The notes: generated by a model not told the origin, from the sequence alone. 64,000 bases of DNA from CAVQCX01 sp963775335 (GCA_963775335.1 CAVZIJ010000002.1:1337111-1401110); one strand, 5' to 3'; positions 1 through 10,006 are shown, counted from the stretch's first letter. Made by a program: numbers and translations.

Positions 1-177
1 CGTCCCTGCCAGGCCCGCGGAACCACTGACCCCCGCGGCCGTCGCGCCGGGAACAAGACGCACGCCCGCGGCGCATGTTGCGCTGCAGCAATTTCAATGT
101 TGATTGAAGCGAGGCCCGCCGTCAAGGACTGGGACCGTCGTGACGGCAAGGCTTGGGGGACACGCGACGGCGCCCGG

Positions 178-2073
178 TCAGATCTCCACCTGGGTCCCGA
201 GCTCGATGACCCTGTTTGTGGGCAGGTTGAAATACTCGACCGCGCTTCCGGCGTTGCGTGCCATCCCGGCAAAGAGCCGCTCCCGCCAGAGCGACATGCC
301 CTTGGTGCGCAGGCTTGGAATCACCGTCTCCCTACTGAGGAAGAACGAGGTATCCATTGGACGCACGTCGAGCCCTTCAGCGGCACCCAGCTGCAGAGCC
401 CCGGACACGTCCGGGTCGTCCTTGAAGCCGAAGCTCAATGTCAACCGATAGCAGTCGTGTCCCAGGTCCTCCAGGGTGAACCGCTCATCCTCCCGCACCC
501 AGGGGACGTCACGCACCACGACCGTCAGGAAGATCACGCGCTCGTGCAACACCTTGTTGTGGAGCAGGTTGTGCAGCAGGGCGTGGGGCACAGCCCCCGG
601 CGTCGAGCTGAGGAACACGGCGGTGCCTCGGATGCGCGTCGGCGGATTGAGAAACAGCGACTCGAGGAAAGCTTTGAGCGGAACCGACGATTGCCGGACC
701 TGCCCGAGCAGCAGCGCCCGACCGTGCCGCCAGGTCACCATGATCGTGAACATGGCGGTGCCCACCGCGATAGGAAACCAACCCCCGTCCGCGATCTTGA
801 TCAGGTTGGCGCAGAAAAACGCCACGTCGATGAGCAGCAACAGGGTCGTGGCGGCAAACGCCAGGGCCGGGTTGTACCCCCAGACATGGCGGGTGACGAC
901 GAAGGTCAGCAGGGTCGTGATGAGCATGGTCCCGGCGACGGCCACCCCGTAAGCCGACGCCAGCTTCGACGACGAGCCAAACCCGACCACCGCCGCGACC
1001 ACTGCAAAGAGCAGCACCCAGGTGAGGACCGGCAGATAGACCTGTCCGATCTCCTGCTCGGAAGTGTGCTGGATGTTGGTGCGCGGCAGATAACCGAGCT
1101 GCATGGCCTGCTTGGTCATAGAGTAGGCGCCCGAGATGGTCGCCTGGGAGGCAATCACCGTGGCGAGCGTGGCAAGGCCGACCATCGGGTACAGCACCTG
1201 CGGAGGAAATGCCAGATAGAAGGGGTTGTCGATCGCCTTGGGGCTCGCGATCAACAGCGCGCCTTGGCCCAGGTAATTCAATACGAGCGCGGGCAGCGCA
1301 AGTCCGAACCAGGCAATGCGGATCGCCCGCCTGCCGAAATGGCCCATGTCGGCGTACAACGCCTCCGCCCCGGTGACGGCCAGAAAGATGGCGCCCAGCA
1401 CCACGAACGACGCAAGTCCGTGCCCGGTCACGAAAGTCAGTGCGTGCCGGGGATCGAGTGCCCGCAGGACAACCGGATTTCCGGCGATGTTGAAGACGCC
1501 GACCGCTGCCAGACTGAGGAACCAGATCGCGCAGATCGGCCCGAACAGCCTGCCTACCGCGGCAGTGCCGTGGCGCTGGACGGAAAACAGCCCGACCAGC
1601 ACCAGTAGCGCGATCGGAATCACGTAGGGCTCGAAGGCCGTGGTCTCCACCTTGAGTCCCTCCACAGCCGAGAGCACGGAGATCGCGGGGGTGAGCACGG
1701 CGTCGCCGAAGAACAGCGCGGCGCCGGCCAAACCGAGCAGAACCACGGGATTGTGCCAGCGGGCAGGTGTCCGACGCGCGGAGGCCGCGAGCGCGAGCAG
1801 CGCCATGATGCCCCCCTCCCCTTTGTTGTCCGCCCGCAGGATCAAGGCCACGTATTTCAGGGAGACCACGAGCATCAGGGACCAAAAGATGGCCGACAGG
1901 CCGCCGAGGACGTTCTCCTGAGTCAGGGCGATACCGTGGGTCGGGGAGAAGGTCTCCTTGACGGCATACAGGGGACTGGTGCCAATGTCGCCGTAGACGA
2001 CGCCGAGCGCGAGCAATGTCAGGGTGGCTGTGGAGGAGCGCCGAGGCGCTTGGGCCGAACCGTTGTTGTTCAA
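178..2073 (-). CDS. kup: Kup-type low-affinity potassium transporter
   Basis: This 631-residue protein belongs to the KUP/HAK/KT family, which couples K+ uptake to proton entry across the inner membrane. The N-terminus carries the family signature GVVYGDIGTSPLYA at about residues 24-37. About 12 hydrophobic segments follow to near residue 450, then a soluble C-terminal domain. The length matches bacterial Kup proteins (620-630). The start appears to be TTG at 2073, because no ATG lies before the signature. It follows the 2OG-Fe(II) oxygenase gene on the same strand, about 55 bp after the repaired stop of that gene. Family assignment is secure; the start codon is less certain. Confidence 0.95.
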   Translation of the reverse strand: MNNNGSAQAPRRSSTATLTLLALGVVYGDIGTSPLYAVKETFSPTHGIALTQENVLGGLSAIFWSLMLVVSLKYVALILRADNKGEGGIMALLALAASARRTPARWHNPVVLLGLAGAALFFGDAVLTPAISVLSAVEGLKVETTAFEPYVIPIALLVLVGLFSVQRHGTAAVGRLFGPICAIWFLSLAAVGVFNIAGNPVVLRALDPRHALTFVTGHGLASFVVLGAIFLAVTGAEALYADMGHFGRRAIRIAWFGLALPALVLNYLGQGALLIASPKAIDNPFYLAFPPQVLYPMVGLATLATVIASQATISGAYSMTKQAMQLGYLPRTNIQHTSEQEIGQVYLPVLTWVLLFAVVAAVVGFGSSSKLASAYGVAVAGTMLITTLLTFVVTRHVWGYNPALAFAATTLLLLIDVAFFCANLIKIADGGWFPIAVGTAMFTIMVTWRHGRALLLGQVRQSSVPLKAFLESLFLNPPTRIRGTAVFLSSTPGAVPHALLHNLLHNKVLHERVIFLTVVVRDVPWVREDERFTLEDLGHDCYRLTLSFGFKDDPDVSGALQLGAAEGLDVRPMDTSFFLSRETVIPSLRTKGMSLWRERLFAGMARNAGSAVEYFNLPTNRVIELGTQVEI

Positions 2074-2128
2074 GCTGGCTGGGTGGGCTCTGCGGTCTCG
2101 AATGATGTTAAGCGCAGCGCCCCGGCTC

Positions 2129-2783
2129 CTACAAGCCGGGGTCGCGCCGCTTGAGCCAGCCGGTCACGCTCATGCGCGCGCGCCGGACGGGTAGAACCTC
2201 GTGGAAGAAACGGGCGCTGAGGAACGTCACGAGGCGCCCGGCCAGGGGCTCGAACGTCCAGATACACGTCCTCCCGATTGCCCTCGGTATACAGCCGCAA
2301 GGTGCCGCCGTCTTCCTTTGTCCAACCCTCGTTGAGGTAGAGGACGCACGTCAGGGTGCGCGAGCCCATTCCCACGAACTGGTCGAGGTGGCGACGATAG
2401 CGTGCCCCCGGGGGATACAGTGACAAATGCCCCTCGAGCTCGGAGAGCCCCAGGAACAGGGTCCGGTTGAGCGCTTGGCGCAGCTGATCCAGCGCGGCCA
2501 TATACTGGGCGGTTGCACCAGTCTGATCCTGGGACGACAGCCAGAGCACCTGATCCGAGCGCACCTCCGGCTTGACCTGAAAGCTCTCGCCACGGCCTAT
2601 GCCTGCCTGGCGGAGCTCCCCCGCCTCCCACGCCTCGCGCACCTCGCGCGCGAGCTGAGCGACGAGGATCGGCGCCGCGAAGTCGTCTGTGATGCACCAG
2701 CCGCGCTCGGCGATCGCCGAGGCGATCGTCTCGGCGGGATCGCAGGCCTCTGGGACCACAGAGTCGTTTGTCAGAAGGCCCAT
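2129..2783 (-). pseudogene. 2OG-Fe(II) oxygenase, single frameshift near 2250-2260
   Basis: The N-terminal 170 residues read as an iron/2-oxoglutarate-dependent dioxygenase of the prolyl-4-hydroxylase type, with the proximal metal ligands in RHLDQF and the strand TCVLYLNEGW. After EDVYLD the frame is wrong. One frame over, the expected ending is present: EPLAGRLVTFLSARFFHEVL with the distal His, then RMSVTGWLKRRDPGL and a stop at 2129-2131. Read without repair, the ORF runs to 2070, loses the distal His and the 2OG-binding Arg, and would be inactive. The stop sits in the loop of a CCCGGCT/AGCCGGG hairpin. Sequencing error and recent loss are equally possible. The substrate is unknown. Confidence 0.8.
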
Positions 2784-2857
2784 GGACGGCGGACCGGTGA
2801 GGAGGGGTGCCGAAATCTACTCCATGTCCCGCTGCACCGCCAGACATGCCCGGGCGG

Positions 2858-3634
2858 TCAACCGACAGGGGGCCGGCGCCGAAGCGGGTCTTGACGGTAG
2901 AAAAGACGAAGCTGTGCGTAAACCTCCGGGTACGCGTCCACGAGTAGGTCCGGGACCTCGAAAAAGGACTCGCTCACCACTGCGAAGAACTCCGCCGGCG
3001 ATTCGCAGGCATAGGGGTCGACGACGGTGTTCTCGCCGGCGATCACCCGCCGCTCGAGGTCCGCGAACGCTTGTCCGAAGGCACCGCTCCAGGCGGCGGG
3101 ACTCATGTCCCGGTGCAGGGGGGGCATGCCGTTCAACGCCCCGTTGAGGGCATCGAGCTTGTGGGCAATCTCGTGGATCACGACGTTGTAGCCGTCGGCC
3201 TCGCGGCCCGCCTCCACGTCCGCCCAGGACAGAATCAGCGGGCCGCGCTCCCAGGACTCGCCGCTGCGCGCCTCGCGGATATGGTGGATGACCCCGGCCT
3301 CGTCCTGGCTCTCGAATTCGCTGATGAAGGTATCGGGATAGATCACCACCGACACCCAGCCGGCGTGCCAGTCGGGACCCAGAGATAGAACCGGCAGCGA
3401 GGCCTGCAACGCCAGCTCCCGGGCCATCCAGGGCTCTATTCGCAGGTCTCCCGTGGGCTCCAGGGCCTTCTCGGCGAGAAACAGGGTCGCCAGCTCGCGC
3501 AGCCGCCGAGCCGCGCCGGCATCGAGCCCTTTAAGAGAAGGCAGCCGGCCCCAAGCCTGCGCCCAGCCCTCGGGCGAAGTGTCGGCGGAGGCCAGCACCC
3601 GGCGGCGACGCCACTTGCGACAGACGGACCACAT
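2858..3634 (-). CDS. mtfA: MtfA-type zinc peptidase (M90 family)
   Basis: This 258-residue cytosolic protein has the gluzincin motif HEIAHKLD at about residues 150-157, followed by the acidic residue region PAEFFAVVSESFFE typical of MtfA/M90 proteins. In E. coli MtfA binds the glucose repressor Mlc and has aminopeptidase activity; whether that partner exists here cannot be seen. The length (E. coli protein about 265) and the full motif order suggest an intact gene. It stands alone between the oxygenase and the flippase, on the minus strand. Confidence 0.88.
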   Translation of the reverse strand: MWSVCRKWRRRRVLASADTSPEGWAQAWGRLPSLKGLDAGAARRLRELATLFLAEKALEPTGDLRIEPWMARELALQASLPVLSLGPDWHAGWVSVVIYPDTFISEFESQDEAGVIHHIREARSGESWERGPLILSWADVEAGREADGYNVVIHEIAHKLDALNGALNGMPPLHRDMSPAAWSGAFGQAFADLERRVIAGENTVVDPYACESPAEFFAVVSESFFEVPDLLVDAYPEVYAQLRLFYRQDPLRRRPPVG

Positions 3635-3755
3635 GGGAGGACGCTCGCAGGTCGACAGGGAATGCCCCGATTATTGGGTCGGCGGATAGATGAATCCAGC
3701 GTCCCTCCTGTGCCGCTCGCATAGGTCGATGAGCTGCTGGCCGACAGTTTTTCTG

Positions 3756-5240
3756 TCATGCCGCTGCCCGCAACCTCCCCAGCAGGCCCCGCCCGTCGAG
3801 CCACAGGATCGCGGCGACGAACACCGCCATACACAGGGTCCCGATCAACAGCGAATGAGTCCCGGCAACCGCGATGAGCTGCTGGTCCGCCCCATAGAGC
3901 CCCAGCCCCAGGGCGATATAGCCCAGGAGGCGCTTGAGGTCGTAGGGCACCGGGTAATAGCGCCGTCCCAGGAGCCAGGAGAGCAGCACCATGGTCGCGT
4001 AGCAGACGAGCGTCGCCCAGGCCGCCCCCATATAGCCGAACAGGGGCACCCACCAGAGCAGCAGCCCCACCGTTACCGCCGCCCCGGCCAGCGAGACCCA
4101 GGCCCCCATCAGGGTCTGGTCGGTGAGCTTGTACCAGATCGAGAGATTGACGTAGATGCCGAGCATCAGATTTGCCAGCAGCAGCACCGGCACCACCTTC
4201 AGCCCCACCCGGTAGGGCGCCCCGATGAAGTATTTGAAGACATCTATATAAAGGGTCACCGCCAGGAAGATCAGCACGCAGAAGATCACGAAGTAATTGA
4301 GCACCCGGGCGTAGGTCTCGCGCGCGCCGGTCTGTCGGGCATAGGCGAAGAAGAACGGCTCCCCCGCGTAGCGGAACGCCTGGATGAACAGCGACATCAG
4401 GATCGAGAGCTTGTAGCAGGCGCTATAGATACCCAGCTGCGCCATGTTGGTGGTCATGTCGTAGGGGAGCAGATACTTGAGCGCCGCGCGGTCGAGCATC
4501 TCGTTGATGATGCCCGCGAAGCCGATGACCACCATGGGCAGGGAGTAGCGGATCAGCCGGGCGAACAGCGCCCGGTCGAAGCCGTCGAGCACGCCGACCA
4601 GAAGGGGGCCCAGCAGCACCAGCTTGACCGCGCTGCCCGCGAGGTTGGCGAGAAAGATGTAGCCGACCCCCACCGCCGGGCTCCAGAGCGCGCCGAGGGC
4701 GGAGTGAGGATTGGTCTCGAAGGCCCTGCGGCAGAGCACGATGAAGAACAGATTGAGGCCGATGTTGACGCCGATCTCGATAACCTTGATAGCGGCGAAG
4801 CGCGCCGCCCGCTGCTCGGCGCGCAACCGGGCGAAGGCGACCGCGCCCACGGAGTCCATAGCGAGGATGGCGCCGACCCACCAGATGTACTCGGGGTGGG
4901 CGCCGTGACGGAGCAGGTCCGCGACGGGCTGGCGCAGCAGCCAGGCGGCCAGGACGAAGGCCCCGTTGGTCAGGATCACGAAGCGCAGGGCCGTGGAGTA
5001 GACGTGCTCGGGCGTGCTCCCGTCACCGTCGCGAAAGCGGAAGTAGCCGGTCTCCAGCCCGAACACCAGAAGCACCGCCAGGAACCCCATGTAGGCGTAG
5101 AACTCCGAGACCAACCCGTACTGCGCGGGCGCGAAGGTATAGGTGAACAGCGGGACGAGCAGATAGTTGAGAAAGCGTCCGACGACGCTGCTCACGCCAT
5201 AGACGGCGGTCTGGGAGGCAAGGCGCTTCAGGGGGTTCAA
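3756..5240 (-). CDS. Polysaccharide flippase (Wzx/MOP superfamily)
   Basis: This 494-residue, very hydrophobic protein has about 12-14 predicted membrane segments and the N-terminal pattern KRLASQTAVYGVSSVVGRFLNYLLVPL typical in type for polysaccharide-exporting MOP-superfamily flippases. Such proteins move lipid-linked glycan units across the inner membrane. The start is TTG at 5240 (residues MNPLKRLA). No glycosyltransferase or polymerase lies next to it, so the glycan is unknown. The first 20 residues of the pattern are split here only by frame-independent reading; no frameshift is seen. Confidence 0.85.
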   Translation of the reverse strand: MNPLKRLASQTAVYGVSSVVGRFLNYLLVPLFTYTFAPAQYGLVSEFYAYMGFLAVLLVFGLETGYFRFRDGDGSTPEHVYSTALRFVILTNGAFVLAAWLLRQPVADLLRHGAHPEYIWWVGAILAMDSVGAVAFARLRAEQRAARFAAIKVIEIGVNIGLNLFFIVLCRRAFETNPHSALGALWSPAVGVGYIFLANLAGSAVKLVLLGPLLVGVLDGFDRALFARLIRYSLPMVVIGFAGIINEMLDRAALKYLLPYDMTTNMAQLGIYSACYKLSILMSLFIQAFRYAGEPFFFAYARQTGARETYARVLNYFVIFCVLIFLAVTLYIDVFKYFIGAPYRVGLKVVPVLLLANLMLGIYVNLSIWYKLTDQTLMGAWVSLAGAAVTVGLLLWWVPLFGYMGAAWATLVCYATMVLLSWLLGRRYYPVPYDLKRLLGYIALGLGLYGADQQLIAVAGTHSLLIGTLCMAVFVAAILWLDGRGLLGRLRAAA

Positions 5241-5428
5241 GTTGGCTCCGGTCGCTGGTGGAGACTCGATCGACGGGCGCGGCGCCGGAGCCCACCGTTC
5301 TATTGTGCCCCAGGCCCGCCCGCATTTCTCACCGGGCTACAGCCGCGGCGCTTCCCCCGAGGCCACCCCGCAACCTCCTCCCCCGTTTCTGGTCAAACAC
5401 TGGGACACCCCAACCGCTACCCAGGGCC

Positions 5429-5988
5429 AAGTCCCTCGGCGCCGAGGAGCTCGCCGCGACGGACGCCTGGTGGCGGGCAGCGAGCCGGACGTGGTGATGG
5501 CCTGCGCCGGGGACGTCCCGACCCTGGAGACCCTCGCCGCCGTGTCGATCCTGCGCGAGCGCATCCCGGAGCTGAGTATCCGGGTGGTCAACGTGGTGGA
5601 CCTGATGACGCTCCAGCCCCGGGAGGAGCACCCCCACGGCCTGCCCGATCGGCATTTCGACGACAGCTTCACCACCGACCGGCCGGTCATCTTTGCCTAT
5701 CACAGCTGCCTCTGGCTGATCCATCGCCTCCCCTACCGCCGGACCAATCACAAGAACCTGCACGTGCGCGGCTACAAAGAGCAGGGCACCACCACGCCTT
5801 TCGACATGGTCGTGATGCATGAGCTGGACCGCTACCATCTGGTCGCCGACGTCGTGGACCGGGCCCCAGCCGCGCCAACGGGCCGCCTACGTGAAGCGGC
5901 CTGTGCGCGACCGGCTCATCGGCCACCGCGAGTCTATCCACCAATACGGCCAGGGCCCGCCGGAGGTGCGAGAGTGGACATGGCCCGT
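5429..5988 (+). pseudogene. Phosphoketolase remnant: N-terminus joined to C-terminus by internal deletion
   Basis: Two ends of a xylulose-5-phosphate/fructose-6-phosphate phosphoketolase (normally about 790 residues) survive. At 5429-5485, KSLGAEELAATDAWWRAAS matches the family N-terminus. From 5476, in a different frame, GSEPDVVMACAGDVPTLE and on through RRTNHKNLHVRGYKEQGT match the C-terminal domain. The roughly 600 central residues, including the thiamine-diphosphate site, are absent. A further frameshift near 5865-5873 leads into RAAYVKRPVRDRLIGH and EVREWTW. The join lies within 5474-5486, where both frames share sequence. It is convergent with glgC. This cannot encode an enzyme. Confidence 0.85.
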
Positions 5989-6049
5989 TCCCAAGGATCG
6001 ACGCCCGGGGTACCCGGTAGAGCGACTGCCAGGTGGCGAACGGACGGCC

Positions 6050-7319
6050 TCAGAACAGCAGGTGCAGATGCTGGCCTAGCATGTCGGGAGTGACCAGCAC
6101 CACGCCGCCGGGGGTGACCCGGAACTTGCGGAACGTCTTCCTTGGGATCGAGGCCGATGCGGGTCCCGTCGGGGATGCGGCAGCCGCGGTCGAGCACCGC
6201 GCGATGGATGTGGCAGCCGCGTCCGATCTCCACCTCCGGGAGGACTACCGAGTCGTCGACAACGGAGCCGACCTGCAGCTTGACGTTGGAGAACAGCAGC
6301 GTGTTGCGGAGGCTGGCCGCGGAGATCACGCAGCCCCCGGAGACGATGGAGTTGATCACTGTGCCCTGGGCCTGGCCCTCGCCGAGCACGAACTTGGCCG
6401 AGGGCAGCTGGGGCTGGTAGGTGCGGATGGGCCAGAGCCGGTCGTAGAGATCGAGCTCCGGCTCGGGCTCCACCAGCTCCATGTTGGCGCCCCAATAGGC
6501 GTCCACCGTGCCCACGTCGCGCCAGAACGCCTGCTGGCCGGTCACCGGGTCCCGGAACGGGTGGGCCTGCACCCGGTTGCGTCCGATGATGGCGGGGATG
6601 ATGTCCTTGCCGAAGTCGCGATGGGAGTCGAGATTGTGCGCGTCGCGGATGATCTCCTGGTACAGAAATTCGGTATTGAACAGGTAGATGCCCATGGACG
6701 CCAGGGCGATTCCCTGGTTGCCGGGGATGGGCTCCGGGTCTTGGGGCTTCTCGTCGAAATGCAGCACCCGACCGCTGGGGTCCACGGTCATCACGCCGAA
6801 GCCGCGCGCCTCTTCCAGGGACACCTCGACACAGCCCACGGTCATGTCCGCCTGGGTCTCCAGGTGGTGGGCCAGCATGGTGCCGTAGTCCATCTTGTAG
6901 ATGTGATCTCCGGCCAAAACCAGCACGAACTCGGGCTGGTAGGTACGGATGATGTCCAGGTTCTGATAGACGGCGTCGGCGGTGCCGGCGTACCAGTTCC
7001 CGGAGGTACGCTGGGAAGCCGGCAGCACCTCCATGAACTCCCCCAGCTCGGATCGGAACGAGCTCCAGCCCTGCACCAGATGTCGGATCAGCGAGTGCGC
7101 CTTGTACTGGGTGAGCACGCCGATGCGGCGGATACCCGAGTTGACGCAGTTGGACAGGGGGAAATCGATGATGCGGAACTTGCCTCCGAAGTACACCGCG
7201 GGCTTGGCACGCCACTCGGTGAGCTCCTGCAGCCGCGATCCCCGGCCGCCGGCCAGGATCAAGGCCAGGGTGTTGCGGGTCAGGCGGCTGACGAAACGCG
7301 GGTTGGTCTCATACTGCAT
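6050..7319 (-). CDS. glgC: Glucose-1-phosphate adenylyltransferase, frameshift near 6137
   Basis: GlgC makes ADP-glucose from ATP and glucose-1-phosphate for glycogen synthesis. The protein has the pyrophosphorylase motif LALILAGGRGSRLQELT, the substrate region WYAGTADAVYQN, the FDEKP motif and a C-terminal left-handed beta-helix. Just after GTRIGLDPKED the frame shifts. The shifted frame supplies the family ending, FRVTPGGVVLVTPDMLGQ and HLHLLF, with a stop at 6050-6052. Repaired length is about 423 residues, normal for GlgC. Without repair the reading continues to 5934 with unrelated residues. I choose the ATG at 7319 because AAGGAGGA lies just upstream; an ATG at 7340 is in frame but precedes that site. 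Confidence 0.88.
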
Positions 7320-7325
7320 CGCGAG

Positions 7326-7333
7326 TCCTCCTT
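7326..7333 (-). promoter_or_regulatory. Ribosome binding site fixing the glgC start
   Basis: AAGGAGGA on the minus strand, 6 bases upstream of the ATG at 7319. It argues against the upstream in-frame ATG at 7340. Confidence 0.75.
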
Positions 7334-7544
7334 CAGACATCGGATCTGCGGATCAGGCGGGGGAGCAACAGCCCTTTGCCCTGTCGCTCCTTTCGCTTCG
7401 CCTGCCAATGCACACAGTCGGAGTACGGCCATTGTCTCAGATCGCAAGGCCGGGTGTGCGGTCGGTGTCGCACCGCGATGAGTGGGAGATCGGCTCGCCC
7501 GGCTCGCCGAGAAGGCCCGTCTCCTCCAAATCCGCGATCGACGC

Positions 7545-8654
7545 TTAGACGTCCGCGGCCAAGCGGCGGCGCAGGTCGGCCTCGACGGCGGCGGCATCGC
7601 CGCTGAAGACCACCCGGTCCCGACTGTTGGCGATCTGGTAGTCGTACATGGGGTCGTAGTAGTCGACCAGCAGGGTCCGGATCCAGGCCCGATGCCGATC
7701 CACTTCGCCGCTTTGGCGATGCTGCTCCAGCGCCTCGGTCATCGCGGAGCGCACCGCCCGGTGGCGTCCCCCCCCGAGACGCCGGGTGATCCGGTCCAGG
7801 CTGTCCAGCAGCTGGGCCGACCAGCTCGCGAATCCCGCGTCCGGCCCGTGCAGGGCGCGGTGCTCCGCCAAGGCCTCGACGACATACTCCTCCAACGTGA
7901 TCTGCACGCGCTCCTCGAGGGACGCCTCCAGCACCACCAACGGGGCGCGTTTCAAGGCGTCATAGATCAAAGGAGGCAAATGGCGGGAGCCGATGGCACG
8001 GCTCTCGTCCTCCACGGGCAGCAGGCGGTTGCCCCGGGCACGGTGTCGGAGCAGGGCGATGGACAGGGCATTCTCGAAGGCGATCTGACTCGGCTGCGGA
8101 CTCGCGTGGCACCCGAAGGCCGAGCCCCGGTGCCAAGCCAGTCGCTCCAGGTCCAGAGCCGGCTCTACACGGGCCAGGATTCGCGTCTTGCCGACGCCGG
8201 TACGCCCGCCGATGACCAAGGGGCGGATCTCCCGGGCCGCGTGCTCCAGCTCCTGCAGCAGGAACCTGCGCAGCGCCTTGTAACCGCCCTGGACCCGCGG
8301 ATAGGCGATCCCGGTCGCCTCGTAGAGCCACTGCTGGCTGATCTTGGAGCGCATCCCGCCGCGGAAGCAGTAGAGCGCCCCCTCGGGGTGACGTCGGGCG
8401 AACGCCGCCCAAGCCGCCACGCGTTCGGCCTTGGCTGTGTCGCGCACCAGCTCATGGCCCAGCTCGACGGCGGCTTCCTGCCCCAGCTCGGCGTAGCGGA
8501 TGCCGATCTCGTGGCGCTCGGCGTCGTCGATCAGCGGGTGATTCTCGGCCACCGGGAACGCGCCCTGGGCGAACTCCACCGGGGCCCGCACATCGAGCAG
8601 GGGGACCTCCTCCAGGAACAGGCGGCGGTAGTCGTCGATGACCCGGGGATTCAT
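7545..8654 (-). CDS. mnmH: tRNA 2-selenouridine synthase
   Basis: This 369-residue protein (also called SelU or YbbB) replaces sulfur with selenium at wobble 2-thiouridine of Lys, Glu and Gln tRNAs, using selenophosphate. An N-terminal rhodanese domain carries the active Cys in YCFRGGMRS (about residues 94-102). A P-loop domain follows, with IGGRTGVGKTRIL at about 148-160. The length matches the family (about 360-370). It lies 133 bp after selD on the same strand, so donor synthesis and use are probably co-expressed. Confidence 0.95.
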   Translation of the reverse strand: MNPRVIDDYRRLFLEEVPLLDVRAPVEFAQGAFPVAENHPLIDDAERHEIGIRYAELGQEAAVELGHELVRDTAKAERVAAWAAFARRHPEGALYCFRGGMRSKISQQWLYEATGIAYPRVQGGYKALRRFLLQELEHAAREIRPLVIGGRTGVGKTRILARVEPALDLERLAWHRGSAFGCHASPQPSQIAFENALSIALLRHRARGNRLLPVEDESRAIGSRHLPPLIYDALKRAPLVVLEASLEERVQITLEEYVVEALAEHRALHGPDAGFASWSAQLLDSLDRITRRLGGGRHRAVRSAMTEALEQHRQSGEVDRHRAWIRTLLVDYYDPMYDYQIANSRDRVVFSGDAAAVEADLRRRLAADV

Positions 8655-8787
8655 GGGCAGTCAGCGTAGTGCGTCAGGTATTCGCCGCGCGCCAACCTAC
8701 ACTGGGCGGGATCGCGAGAGCCGCCCATAGGTGGGGTCGCGAAGCTACCCGAGGCGTCAGGCGAGCGCGCGGACTCACGGCGGTCAT

Positions 8788-9846
8788 TCAGACCACGCTG
8801 ATCAGGGGCCCTTCCCCCGGCTCCAGAAGCCGCCCGATAGGGGCCAGATCCAGGCCAGCCTCGCCGGTCAGCGCGAGGAACCCCCCCTCGCCCTCGGGGG
8901 CAACGGCCACCAGCAAACCGCCGGAGGTCTGGGGGTCGCATAGCAGCTGGCGTTGGACGTCGGTCATCGGGCCCACCCGGTGACCGTAGCTGTCAAAGTT
9001 GCGCCGGGCCCCGCCCGGGGAGCAGCCCAATGCCAGGTAATCTTCGACATGCGGCAGCTTGGGCACCGCGGCGTAGTCGATCTCGGCCCGCACCCCGCTG
9101 CCCTCGCACATCTCGCGCAGGTGCCCGAGCAGCCCGAAGCCGGTGACGTCGGTCAAGGCGTGCACTGCTGGGAGGGCGCCGAGGGACGTACCGATGCGGT
9201 TGAGCCGGCACATGGTGTCGGGCGCGAGGCGCGCATGCTCGGGCCGCAGCTTCTTCTGCTTCTGGGCGGTGGTGAGGATACCGATGCCCAGGGGCTTGGT
9301 GAGGTAGAGGCGGCAACCGGGCTCGGCGGTGCTGTTGCGCTTGAGGTGTGCGTTGTCGACGATGCCGGTGACGGCCAGCCCGAAGATCGGCTCCGGCGAG
9401 TCGATGGAGTGTCCGCCGGCCAGGGGGATGCCGGCGTCCCCGCAGGCGGCCCGGCCCCCGTCGACGACCTGGGCGGCAACATCCGGCCCCAGCTTGTCTA
9501 TGGGCCAGCCGAGCACCGCGATCGCCATCAGCGGCTGCCCGCCCATGGCATAGACGTCGCTGATGGCATTGGTCGCAGCGATGCGCCCGAACTCGAATGG
9601 GTCGTCCACGATGGGCATGAAGAAATCGGTGGTGCTGATCACCGAGCGCCCGTCCCCGAGGTCAAAGGCGGCAGCGTCGTCCCGCGACTCGTTGCCGACG
9701 AGCAGGCGGGGCTCGGGGCTGACCGCAAACCCGCTGTTGAGGATCTGCTCCAGCAGATTGGGGGCGATCTTGCAGCCGCATCCGGAGCCGTGGCTGAGCT
9801 CGGTCATGCGCACCGGGGACTGGGCAGGGTAGGCAAACGGTTCCAT
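8788..9846 (-). CDS. selD: Selenide, water dikinase
   Basis: SelD makes selenophosphate from selenide and ATP. The N-terminal glycine-rich loop reads LSHGSGCGCKIAP, with Cys rather than selenocysteine at the active position and the essential Lys. AIRS/PurM-type motifs such as TTDFFMPIVDDPFEFG follow. At 352 residues it is full length. The initiator could also be the ATG giving MTELSHGSG, 13 codons in. It sits directly upstream of mnmH; no selA, selB or selC is recognised in the window, so the visible selenium use is tRNA modification. Confidence 0.95.
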   Translation of the reverse strand: MEPFAYPAQSPVRMTELSHGSGCGCKIAPNLLEQILNSGFAVSPEPRLLVGNESRDDAAAFDLGDGRSVISTTDFFMPIVDDPFEFGRIAATNAISDVYAMGGQPLMAIAVLGWPIDKLGPDVAAQVVDGGRAACGDAGIPLAGGHSIDSPEPIFGLAVTGIVDNAHLKRNSTAEPGCRLYLTKPLGIGILTTAQKQKKLRPEHARLAPDTMCRLNRIGTSLGALPAVHALTDVTGFGLLGHLREMCEGSGVRAEIDYAAVPKLPHVEDYLALGCSPGGARRNFDSYGHRVGPMTDVQRQLLCDPQTSGGLLVAVAPEGEGGFLALTGEAGLDLAPIGRLLEPGEGPLISVV

Positions 9847-9952
9847 GGCGGAAAAGGATCGGTCAGGGGGACGGCGATTCTAACATCCCGCGAGCCTGAC
9901 CCCGGGGAGCCGGTCCTCGACCAGTGGGATTGGGTACGAAAACGGTGATCGG

Positions 9953-9976
9953 CCCCCCCGGCCTTCTCCGGCGGGG
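9953..9976 (-). terminator. GC-rich hairpin after the DUF349 gene
   Basis: CCCCCCCGG and CCGGCGGGG can pair around a six-base loop just below the DUF349 stop. There is no U-run, so terminator function is only possible. Confidence 0.3.
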
Positions 9977-10006
9977 AGAGGGAGGGAAAACGGCCAAACG
10001 GGGGAG

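Noticed and set aside
97..1608. 503-codon plus-strand frame at the left end
   Set aside because: It lies antisense to kup and has the Arg/Gly/Gln-rich composition of a shadow frame.
3690..5822. 710-codon plus-strand frame across the flippase
   Set aside because: Antisense to a multi-span membrane protein; Gln/His/Arg-rich and without domain signs.
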